Origin: Actinidia chinensis
Lineage: Eukaryota; Streptophyta; Magnoliopsida; Ericales; Actinidiaceae
Length of the DNA: 12,500 nucleotides
Assembly: GCA_009663005.1 (NCBI GenBank)
Contig: CM018912.1
Span: forward strand, 19,173,852 to 19,186,351
Direction: 5' to 3'
The position numbers were made by a program, and so were the translations under genes. Each line of letters begins with the position of its first letter. The first letter of the stretch is position 1. This document shows, piece after piece, positions 1-8,439 of the stretch. The notes beneath the pieces were generated by a model. That model did not search any database, had not been told where the DNA came from, and was given only the letters and a program-made list of their open reading frames with translations.

Positions 1-1810
1 ACATTCGCCTTAGGAAGCCAAATCAGCCTCAGACGAGTTAGTACGGATTCCCAGACACGGATCAGTACTTTGAACGACTTCATTTGGGTCTGGGTCAATG
101 GGAGTTTCCCTGTTACACGAACCCGACCCCTTCTCAGTTCCCAGGCAATAGGGGTTACGTCCTTATAGGTGAGAATCATGTCCTTCCAATTGTGATACTT
201 TGTCAACTTGATCAGGCTGTAAACAGATACCTGGACTATTTTGTTCGGTTGCTTGCGAGGATTCAATAGACGCTTTGGAGGAGGAGGTGATCGGGTTCGG
301 TCCGCACGTAGTGACCTGTGAACAATGTGGGCTGCTCCTGCAAAGTCTCCGATTTACTAGGTACATCCCCTATACCGAGTTATACCATTCCTCTTCGAGC
401 CGCTCGTCAGGGCGTCCGTTCTTCCGCCCTCTCCAGACCGAGGACCAGCGTTTTAGGCCAAGGAGCTCGCTACGACGAGGTCAGTGATTTATTTGAGAGG
501 GACTCAGCCGAGCTTCGCAGGCTGTTTAGAAGAGGCCGAAGGCAAAAAAGTTCTGACTCTAGCGAATGAGCTCTTCTAGCTGGCGACATCAATTTGGGCG
601 ATGAGGCCTGAACAAAGAGGGGGATGAGGTCGAGAGGCGAAGAGGGTTTGATCAATATCCTCCTGAGGCTCCGTTGCGTTCTAGCTCCCATAGTCTTGGT
701 CCTAGAAATTATAAATCCTCCCGAGCTCGATTTGACGTCGCCATCGTCGACTGAGGGAGATTGTTGAAACACCACTACTCTCACAGCAACAGGTTCATCT
801 GCTTGGTTTAAGTTGAAGCGGAGCTCATGGCCCCTAAGGTGAGGATTCTGGGAAGAAGCAGCCCCAACAACTGAGCCCCAACACTACCGAGGCCCCCATC
901 TCGTCAACCACCAGCCTCCAACCGAAGATCAGTCCACCGCGCCGTCCTTGATGGGGCAAAACAAAAAAGGAAATAGCCTGCAGAGGGAACTTCGACCGAA
1001 GAGGGGGAAAGGGTGCAGCGATCGCCGCTGGCACCCCCGGCTAGGGCCCCTCATTTGCCGCTATGGAGCTCGGCAAAAAGTTACCTCAGCGGATACTTCT
1101 AAGGACCATAAACCTGTGTTGAGCTGGCAACGCGGTGATGACTCCCCAAGACGTCTCGGAATCATGCTGACTAGGACCACGGAGCAAGTCGGGGCAAGCT
1201 CGTATGTTTGGGACCAGGTTAGAATTTTCACGTTACCAGCTTTCAAATCTGATTAACGAGTATGATCCATGCTGTTCTTTTCCTAAATCACATCCTTTTT
1301 CCTTTTCCTTAGTGATTGCAGCGGGATGTATCTTCCTCACTCGGCTTAAAGCAGGGCGTGGTGGGATCTGAAGAAGGCAAATCAGAAGGCGAGTAACCTC
1401 GAAAAGGAGCTGAAACAGACTTAGTCCAGCCACGGATGCCGGCGGCAGCCGAGAATCGCGATCCTTCAGCGGAACACGCCCAGAAGAAGCGCCGACATGA
1501 AGGCGTTTGCTTGTGGCGAGGTGTACAAGAAGTTGTTCGACCGCATTTTGAGCGGGTTGGGGACGTGTAGAAAGCCAGCTAGACGAGCTCCGCCCCGGCG
1601 TTTTTCAAGAGGGATGGCTTGCCTTTTGAAAGAGCTTCAGATCCACTTGATCATCCCGTGTGTCGTCTCTGCCATCCTCCCGTCCAATTCCCTGCCTCTA
1701 CGGAGCGATATTCACAAATCAACTTGCCCGACTTCAATGAGAGGAATATGCGACCCTTCTGCCTGCCGAGGGGAAAAAATACTAACACTGTGGCAGGGAG
1801 GCTCACGAGG
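1..1810 (+). pseudogene. Antisense extra ORF (aORF) of the Tat element, coiled-coil protein, broken
   Basis: This is a plus-strand coding relic, opposite to gag-pol, with frames shifting repeatedly. Its start lies left of the window. Readable pieces in order are a hydrophobic stretch near 140-265 (VLPIVILCQLDQAVNRYLDYF), a charged part near 455-570 (YDEVSDLFERDSAELRRLF), a Pro/Ser/Lys-rich linker near 825-1000, a short piece LSNLINE just before 1260, and a helical part from about 1373 (KANQKASNLEKELKQT) to MKAFACGEVYKKLFDRIL (1497-1550). A final acidic/proline part follows (LPDFNERN near 1725). I believe such proteins belong with the plant 'putative gypsy type transposon' family, which ends in a coiled coil; this is from memory and unverified. 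Position between integrase and the 3' LTR, in antisense, matches the aORF of Tat elements such as Grande. Its function is unknown. The hAT-like insertion cuts the 3' part. Confidence 0.68.
1260..1321 (+). other. Candidate short intron in the aORF relic
   Basis: The piece reading LSNLINE ends at GTATGA, a good plant 5' splice site, at 1260. A CTAAA branch-like site at about 1283 and a pyrimidine tract (TTTTTCCTTTTCCTTAG) lead to AG at 1311-1312, with a second AG (TTGCAG) at 1320-1321. Removing either 53 or 62 nt puts LSNLINE in the same frame as the downstream KANQKASNLEKE piece; reading straight through does not. A length of 53-62 nt is short for a plant intron, and frameshifts are common here, so this may be chance. 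Confidence 0.35.
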
Positions 1811-1822
1811 TAGGGGTGTCCA
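1811..1822 (+). repeat. Left terminal inverted repeat of the hAT-type element
   Basis: TAGGGGTGTCCA, an exact reverse complement of 2624-2635. It follows the left target duplication copy (1804-1810). Confidence 0.85.
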
Positions 1823-2435
1823 TGGTCAGGATTGGTTCGATTTCCATAAGAATCCAGTAACCAATCCATGTTAACGGTTCGAAAAAATGAGAACCGGAAC
1901 TCCAACCATTACAAGTATAGAACCAAACCCAAAAACCGATCGCCTTATCGGTTACGGTTCCGGTTCGGTCCGGTTCAATCCAATTAATATTTCACATATT
2001 TTTATAAAATATAAAATTACAAACAAAAATTATTATTTAAATAACCCATCATAAACTTCATTAATGCTTCAAGTCATGAACAAAATTAGTATAAAATAGT
2101 TCATAAATTGATCATTAAATGATATTACATCAACTAACTTAATATTGCAATTAATAACTTAATAAAGTTAGAATTCTAAGGATAACAACAAAAAAGGAAT
2201 AAATGAAAAAACCAAAAAAAGAATTCATATGGATAACAAAAGAAAAATTAAAAAATGAACTGATAAAATTCCTTGGATAGAAGAAGAAAAGAATGTGAAT
2301 ATTTGATGGAAAATGGATTAGAGTGTATAGAGTAAGTAATCCTAATATCTATGGGAAGTAAAAATATTTTGTTGGGAGAAAACTAACAGTAACATGTGTA
2401 GGTGTGAATTAATTTCTAGATAAATATGATACGCG

Positions 2436-2453
2436 TATATATATATATATATA
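2436..2453. repeat. (TA)9 microsatellite inside the hAT-type element
   Basis: An uninterrupted run of nine TA units in the AT-rich interior, just before the right subterminal CGGTT cluster. Confidence 0.9.
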
Positions 2454-2463
2454 ATAACGATTT

Positions 2464-2602
2464 CGGTTCGGTTCGGTTCGAACCACGGTTTAAAAAAAAA
2501 ACCTGTAACCGAACTAAATTTACCGGTTCTAATTTAAAAACAGACCTAACCAGTAAACCATAGAACCAATCCAAAATGCACGGTTCGGTTCGGTTCGGTT
2601 CG
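2464..2602. repeat. Right subterminal CGGTT motif clusters
   Basis: Two runs of the pentamer CGGTT (about 2464-2480 and 2580-2602) flank a stretch of related AACCG/GGTTC words. The left arm has matching words at 1870-1977 (ACGGTTC, GAACCGG, CGGTTCCGG). Such repeated subterminal words are the usual transposase-binding arrangement in hAT elements; binding itself is inferred. Confidence 0.6.
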
Positions 2603-2623
2603 TTCACGGGTTTTTGATTTTTT

Positions 2624-2635
2624 TGGACACCCCTA
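2624..2635 (-). repeat. Right terminal inverted repeat of the hAT-type element
   Basis: TGGACACCCCTA on the plus strand, the exact complement of the left end. It is followed at 2636-2643 by CACGCAGG, the fuller copy of the target duplication. Confidence 0.85.
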
Positions 2636-2730
2636 CACGCAGGGGTCGCGGAGACGTGATGGGCCGAGCTGGGGAAGCATGAGGGCGACCGAGCTCTAGA
2701 GCCAAGGGTGATTGAAAAACTCGTTAGGAA
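2636..2730 (+). pseudogene. C-terminal remnant of the aORF, right of the insertion
   Basis: Continuing the frame that enters the insertion (E-A-H), the bases after it read A-G-V-A-E-T, then a stop, then WAELGKHEGDRALEPRVIE. The acidic, alanine- and glutamate-rich make-up fits the tail of the coiled-coil protein. After about 2730 the composition becomes T-rich and no coding can be followed. Confidence 0.4.
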
Positions 2731-3570
2731 CCTTCCTTTGATAAATTCTTCAGGTTTTGTCGAATTTGTTGACTTGTAAGACTTTGGACAGTTATTGACT
2801 ATGCACTTCGATATGACTGTTTTTACCAGTTTCTTCGTGCTTTTGATCTCGGTTGTGACTTTAGCTCTTGTTAAGAATGATTTTCTTAGAGTCTTTGCAT
2901 AATTGCGACTTTATATCGACCAGAGGTAAGGATGCTTCGCGTTCCCGACGTGAGTTGCTGGAATCGCCACGTTGCTTAAATACGATTCGTAAATAGGCTC
3001 CGGTTGGTTCACTAGAAACCGTCATGGTCCACGTTCATGCCCCTACTTCGACAAACGTAACGTCGTTTGAACCGGCTTGAGTGCATAGTCATACGATTAG
3101 TTTGAGTCGAAACTAAAATTCGGTCTAATAATTCGCCTTTATGGGCGACGTTTCAGTTGCCCTCGAGGGCCTGTAATAGCGAAGCACCCTGACTTTGATT
3201 GAACACAACTACCATCATTCGAACAAGTCTTCTCTGAGAGCAATCGTCTGATTACGAAAATGCTGTTGTCTTCCAGTCTGGCGGGCTCTGTCTTAAAAAT
3301 CCCCTGGTAAACTCCGAAGGGTCAAGATGATTCTCTCCTGGAAGGGGTTGGGATTGGCAGTACTTCTGTCTCATAACCTCGGTTCTCAATAGCTTTGTAG
3401 TCTGAAGCTTCTATTCCCAAAGCTCTGTAGCTTTTGAGACTTCAGTCCGAATTCGACCCATGCTCGTGGTTCGATTGAGTTGGCCCTCCGTACCCCGCAC
3501 TTGCCGGAGGATCGAAGTCTTGTGGAGTCATTGCCTTATTCGAGCAAATCTCCACAAGACTTAAAAGATA
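2731..3570. other. Non-coding spacer between aORF end and tandem array
   Basis: No reading frame of note on either strand. The first part (2731-2910) is T-rich on the plus strand, like a plant 3' untranslated region, and would follow the aORF stop. The rest is mixed unique sequence with no match that I recognise to the 154-bp array, apart from the hairpin at 3515-3562. In the retrotransposon's own sense this is part of the 3' region downstream of pol. Confidence 0.55.
3515..3562. repeat. Perfect 13-bp inverted repeat (hairpin) at the array edge
   Basis: AAGTCTTGTGGAG at 3515-3527 pairs with CTCCACAAGACTT at 3550-3562 without mismatch, leaving a 22-nt loop. The right arm ends 8 bp before the first array-like bases (3571). 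There is no U-run after it in either direction, so it is not a bacterial-style terminator. Confidence 0.8.
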
Positions 3571-5870
3571 GCATTTTAAAGCTCGGCTAGCTTTCCCCTC
3601 GAATTTTACCAAGTGTTACTTGATTAAAGCGAACGAACGCAGTTCGGTGCTTTTTCGAAGCTCGGCTAACCCCTTCTCGCGATTTGATCAAGTTAACTTG
3701 TAAAAATTAATGGACAAGCTCGGAGCATTTTAAAGCTCGGCTAGCTTTCCCCTCGAATTTTACCAAGTGTTACTTGATTAAAGCGAACGAACGCAGTTCG
3801 GTGCTTTTTCGAAGCTCGGCTAACCCCTTCTCGCGATTTGATCAAGTTAACTTGTAAAAATTAATGGACAAGCTCGGAGCATTGTAAAGCTCGGCTAGCT
3901 TTCCCCTCGAATTTTACCAAGTGTTACTTGATTAAAGCGAACGAATGCAGTTCAGTGCTTTTTCGAAGCTCGGCTAACCCCTTCTCGCGATTTGATCAAG
4001 ATAACTTGTAAAAATTAATGGACAAGCTCGGAGCATTGTAAAGCTCGGCTAGCTTTCCCCTCGAATTTTACCAAGTGTTACTTGATTAAAGCGAACGAAG
4101 GCAGTTTGGTGCTTTTTCAAAGCTCGGCTAACCCCTTCTCGCGATTTAATCAAGATAACTTGTAAAAATTAATGGACAAGCTCGGAGCATTGTAAAGCTC
4201 GGCTAGCTTTCCCCTCGAATTTTACCAAGTGTTACTTGATTAAAGCGAACGAATGCAGTTCAGTGCTTTTTCGAAGCTCGGCTAACCCCTTCTCGCGATT
4301 TGATCAAGATAACTTGTAAAAATTAATGGACAAGCTCGGAGCATTGTAAAGCTCGGCTAGCTTTCCCCTCGAATTTTACCAAGTGTTACTTGATTAAAGC
4401 GAACGAAGGCAGTTCGGTGCTTTTTCGAAGCTCGGCTAACCCCTTCTCGCGATTTGATCAAGTTAACTTGTAAAAATTAATGGACAAGCTCGGAGCATTT
4501 TAAAGCTCGGCTAGCTTTCCTCTCGAATTTTACCAAGTGTTACTTGATTAAAGCGAACGAAGGCAGTTCGGTGCTTTTTTGAAGCTCGGCTAACCCCTTC
4601 TCGCGATTTGATCAAGTTAACTTGTAAAAATTAATGGACAAGCTCGGAGCATTTTAAAGCTCGGCTAGCTTTCCTCTCGAATTTTACCAAGTGTTACTTG
4701 ATTAAAGCGAACGAAGGCAGTTCGGTGCTTTTTCGAAGCTCGGCTAACCCCTTCTCGCGATTTGATCAAGTTAACTTGTAAAAATTAATGGACAAGCTCG
4801 GAGCATTGTAAAGCTCGGCTAGCTTTCCCCTCGAATTTTACCAAGTGTTACTTGATTAAAGCGAACGAAGGCAGTTCGGTGCTTTTTCGAAGCTCGGCTA
4901 ACCCCTTCTCGCGATTTGATCAAGTTAACTTGTAAAAATTAATGGACAAGCTCGGAGCATTGTAAAGCTCGGCTAGCTTTCCCCTCGAATTTTATCAAGT
5001 GTTACTTGATTAAAGCGAACGAACGCAGTTCGGTGCTTTTTCGAAGCTCGGCTAACCCCTTCTCGCGATTTGATCAAGTTAACTTGTAAAAATTAATGGA
5101 CAAACTCGGAGCAGTTTAAAGCTCGGCTAGCTTTCCTCTCGAATTTTACCAAGTGTTACTTGATTAAAGCGAACGAAGGCAGTTCGGTGCTTTTTTCGAA
5201 GCTCGGCTAACCCCTTCTCGCGATTTGATCAAGTTAACTTGTAAAAATTAATGGACAAGCTCGGAGCATTTTAAAGCTCTGCTAGCTTTCCCCTCGAATT
5301 TTACCAAGTGTTACTTGATTAAAGCAAACGAAGGCAATTCGGTGCTTTTTTCGAAGCTCGGCTAACCCCTTCTCGCGATTTGATCAAGTTAACTTGTAAA
5401 AATTAATGGACAAGCTCGGAGCATTTTAAACCTCGTCTAGCTTTCCCCTCGAATTTTACCAAGTGCTACTTGATTAAAACTGAATAAAGGCAGTTCGGTG
5501 CTTTTTTCGACGCTCGGTTAACCCATTCTCGCGATTTGATCAAGTTAACTTGTAAAAATTAATGGACCAGTAGGAGCGTATAAGTCGGCTAGTGTCCCTC
5601 GAATTTTATCAAGGGTTTACTTGATTAAAGCAACAGAAGGCAGTTCGGTGCTGTTTTTGAAGCTCGGCTAACACCCTTCTCGGATTTGATCAAGTTAACT
5701 TGTAAAAATTAATGGACAAGCTCGGAGCATTTTTAAAGCTCAGCTAGCTTTCCCCTCGAATTTTACCAAGTGTTACTGATTAAAGCGAACGAAGGCAGTG
5801 CGGTGCTTTGTTCGAAGCTCGGCTAACCCCTTCTCGCGATTGATCAAGTAACTTGTTAAAAAAGTATTGG
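3571..5870. repeat. Tandem array, about 15 copies of a 154-bp unit
   Basis: The word GCTCGGCTAG or its variants recurs at 3581, 3735, 3889, 4043, 4197, 4351, 4505, 4659, 4813, 4967, 5121, 5276, 5431, about 5584 and 5738. Spacing is exactly 154 bp for the first ten intervals, then 155, 155, about 153 and 154. The last copy is cut short near 5870. The first dozen copies differ at only a few positions each, while copies 13-15 at the integrase side carry many changes and small indels. Stop codons are frequent, so it is not protein coding. It lies about 90 bp past the integrase end, where Tat elements are known to carry variable tandem repeats that can seed satellites. Confidence 0.97.
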
Positions 5871-5959
5871 AATAAAGGTGTAAACAGTAATTACGTGAAA
5901 GGTAATTGAAAGATGCAATGCTTTTTTACATATATGAAGCCCAGTGCGGCATTACAATT
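5871..5959. other. Short unique gap between integrase end and array
   Basis: AT-rich, non-repetitive sequence holding the last codons or stop of integrase in the minus sense. It is the only unique sequence separating pol from the repeats. Confidence 0.5.
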
Positions 5960-7250
5960 AAGTGGAAGTACTTTTGCAGATGCTGCATTCCAAGGTCGCG
6001 AGATTTCTTTTCCTTTGGCATCCTCAAGATAGTAAGACCTCTCCGGCAAGTTTGATTATTTTGTAGGCCCCTCCCAGTTCGTGCAGTTGACCGTTCTGTT
6101 GATCTTTGGGTTTTCTTAAACGACTTTCCTGAGAAAGAGGAATCCCCTTCAAACTCTCTCCGTTGAAAAACCCCCTTTTTTTTTCTGGCGTGAGGATTAG
6201 CCAACTGCTTTGATGTCGGCCATTCTGATGAGTGATTCTCTCTCCTTTCTGCAGCCAAGTTCTAGATCTAGTGCCCGGACCTCGTTGTTGTTAGATGTGT
6301 TGTAAGCCTCTGTCCGGACTTGTGGCAGACTGACCTCCAGTGGGATTACGGCCTTCGAATTCGAAAGCCGGTTGAGTAATGGATTCTCGTTAGTTCGCCT
6401 TCCGTGGCTGGTCCGATAAGACCAGTAACACGTTTGCAATCATCCGACCCATGTCCTTTGGCTTCTCTAGTCGTTTTTGATCCCGTTCATGATAGTCATT
6501 ATTGTGGCCTCGGCTGTTCCATGCATGAGGGTTAGCTCGGCGTGGAGTTATGAATCAATCTGCAGTTGCTCTAACAAAACCCAACTTGCTTCTGACAAAT
6601 TGGGTACACGTTATTTGACACGAAGGCCCGCAGGGATGCCAAATTCTAGAAAGGATGTTTACCCTCGAATAAACCTTATCACGTCTGTCTCTCTGTAATC
6701 TATGCCAGCGGCTCAGCGTCTACCAATTTAGTGAAGTAATCGGTCGCCTACAGTACGAACCTCTTGTTGCCAAGAGCTTAGGGTAGGACTCCTACGCATA
6801 TCCATTCCCCATTGGGCGAAGGGCCAAGGACTAGTAAGCGGGGAAAGTCCCCTTGAGGTTGATGGATCGAGGTGAAAAGAAGCTGACACTTGTTGCACCT
6901 GCGCACATATACTTGAGGTCCTTTGCATGTAAGGCCACTAGTTACCCTGTGAAAGAGAATCTGTGCCAGAGATCTTCCCTAGGTGTAATCCGCCAACATT
7001 CCCTTATGGATTTCATAATGTACGTCCTCTAACGAGGAATCGGATGTACACACAGCAAGTTATGGGCCTTGATAAGACCTTTTGTACAAGTCTCATGTGG
7101 GAGATATCCAGACCGTGACGCCTTGATCCTGCTCTTAGCGCCTTCTTTTCTGTCATCTAGCGTTGGTCGGTCCGTAAATAGTTACGAAGGGTCCATTCAG
7201 CTCGGACAGAGTTGCGTGTGACAAAGAACGGATAATTGTGTTCTCTCTTA
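5960..7250 (-). pseudogene. Integrase (IN) region of pol, broken
   Basis: Integrase inserts the retrotransposon DNA copy into the host chromosome. In minus-strand order I can read a decayed zinc-binding part ending WPYMQ (about 6930), a broken Cys-x-x-Cys zone, then LSPLTSPWPFAQWGMDM (about 6790-6840), the start of the catalytic core with its first Asp. The second catalytic site reads V-S-N-N near 6605-6620, so the Asp is Asn in this copy. GTAEATIMTIMNGIK (about 6480-6525) keeps the core Glu. After it come KAVIPLEVSLPQVRTEAYN (about 6300-6355), the C-terminal domain (KKGVFQRREFEGD, about 6145-6180) and the closing HLQKYFH (about 5962-5982). Stops and frameshifts separate nearly every piece. 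Identification is firm because the pieces occur in the family's order and spacing. Confidence 0.88.
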
Positions 7251-7254
7251 CTAT

Positions 7255-7760
7255 ACTGGGGACCGAGCGACGTCGACTGCTACCGTTCTGCCATGGTTCC
7301 CCTTCAAAAGTGGATGGATTGCTAAAGAAGTAAGCGCATCTACATTGCGCGTTGAATTAATCTCCGACCTGCACTCGATTATAAATGCCCCGAAACTCGC
7401 CCTGAGAAGTTTTTGCAACCTGCAAATATTTCGCCATCGTAACCCTCGAGCCTCAAATTGCCGGTCACTTGATTTAGACCAGTTTGGAATCGCTAATATG
7501 CCATTAAACTCTGGCACTCCCCAGCTGCTGGCAGTCCTCCACCCTGCGATTAGGAGCTTCTACTCGGCTTCATTGTTTCATCGCGGGGAAATTAAATCGG
7601 AGGCGGCGGACTATGCGAAGACCGCGCCTTCAGGACTCTTAAACACCACACCTGCCTGCCCCTTGGCGGTTTCTGGCTCCGGTCAAGTCATTCTGCCATG
7701 CCACAGAAGGCTCTACCTGAGGTGTGAAGGTGGTTTCCAAAGTAACCTCTGATCCCTCAG
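7255..7760 (-). pseudogene. Second (archaeal-like) RNase H region of pol, broken
   Basis: RNase H removes the RNA strand from RNA/DNA hybrids during reverse transcription. Minus-strand pieces are GVVFKSPEGAVFA (about 7620-7660), NNEAE (about 7585), GVPEFNGILAI (about 7485-7525), QFEARG (about 7455) and VDALTSLA (about 7320-7345), ending in GRTVAVDVARSPV. The NNEAE block contains the Glu expected at the active site, and the VDALTSLA part matches the last conserved stretch. The Asp in the middle (a Ser-Asp-Ser type site after the GVPE block) appears lost: the sequence reads I-P-N-W-S-K. This RNase H lies after the ordinary gypsy RNase H, and a double RNase H is a recognised mark of the Tat lineage. 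Confidence 0.75.
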
Positions 7761-7909
7761 GTAATTCCTTCAGTTCAGCGAGGTCTCTTTCTCTGGTGGC
7801 TCTGAATGACCTCAGTATTCTCCCCTGTTAGTTCTGAGCTAGGACGTGTGCGTTTTGTGAGTTTTCCCCTTTCTCCAAAGGGTGTTGGATTGGATACTGC
7901 CCTGCGGAT

Positions 7910-8430
7910 TTCCGGCCGGGGGGAAAACTCTGCCACAAGTCCGCCAAATACCTGCCCCTTGATTGCCGCCCTTGGTAGGAAGATTATGTAACTGCCCAAG
8001 TTCTAGGGACCATTTAGAGAGTCGTCCCGTACAGGTCGTGCTTTCATCAATTGGCCTGAGCGGGAACTCGGGGTACACCGAGATGAGGTGTTCTGAAAAT
8101 AGGCATGAGCTTGCGTGAGGTCACCATAGGGCCAGAAAGCTTTTTAAAGGAGGTTCTCGTGTTGACAATCAGTCAATGTTTTGCTGACAAAAATAGATCG
8201 AAGAGTGTTCGTTGACCACCTTCTTAAACAAAACCGAGCTCACAGCTTGTTCGGACAGCAGCAAGATAAACGTTGGAGGCAACTTTCCGCTTCGTCCGGG
8301 GTGGATATGAGTGGAGGTTTTGTCAGATATTTTTTGAATTGTTGAGTGCACACTTAGACTCCTCATCCCACGAGAACTTGGTATTTTTGCGTAAGAGCTT
8401 AACAAATGGGCGACATTTGTCAGAAGACTT
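7910..8430 (-). pseudogene. RT connection and first (gypsy-type) RNase H region of pol, broken
   Basis: The part next to RT reads NKCRP-type and SSYAKIPSSRGM in neighbouring frames (about 8330-8420), then SEQAVSSVLFKKVVNEHSS (about 8190-8250), the conserved start of the RNase H fold in gypsy elements. The end of the domain reads GRLSKWSLELGQ (about 7990-8025) followed, one frame over, by PRAAIKGQVFGGLVAEFSP (about 7918-7974), the typical closing block. The stretch between (about 8030-8170) is poorly preserved. 7761-7909 is the linker to the second RNase H, with nothing else recognisable. Confidence 0.8.
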
Positions 8431-8439
8431 ACTGATAAA

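Larger units (their letters stand above)
1811..2635. mobile_element. Non-autonomous hAT-type DNA transposon (825 bp)
   Basis: The ends are perfect 12-bp terminal inverted repeats, TAGGGGTGTCCA at 1811-1822 and its complement at 2624-2635. A target duplication flanks them: CACGAGG at 1804-1810 and CACGCAGG at 2636-2643, which agree except for one missing C, so 8 bp originally. An 8-bp duplication and a (T/C)AGGGNTG-like end are hallmarks of hAT elements. Subterminal zones carry many GGTTCGGTTCG-type motifs (1951-1977, 2464-2480, 2581-2602), expected as transposase binding zones. The inside is very AT-rich and has no transposase reading frame, so it would need enzyme from elsewhere. It sits inside the aORF; the reading GAG GCT CAC at the left edge continues into GCA GGG GTC GCG at the right edge. 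Confidence 0.85.

Noticed and set aside
470..784. Minus-strand ORF of 104 codons
   Set aside because: Antisense to the aORF relic, Ser/Arg-rich by base composition, no family resemblance.
2416..2607. Minus-strand ORF with NRTEP repeats
   Set aside because: A translation of the CGGTT subterminal repeats and the TA run of the hAT-type element, not a protein.
3515..3562. Rho-independent terminator
   Set aside because: No T-run after the stem in either direction, and the DNA is eukaryotic.
3571..5870. CRISPR-like array
   Set aside because: Copies abut with no unique spacers, the unit is 154 bp, and the setting is a plant retrotransposon.
7345..7752. Plus-strand ORF of 135 codons
   Set aside because: It lies antisense to the RNase H relic and reads as its complement, with no recognisable domain of its own.
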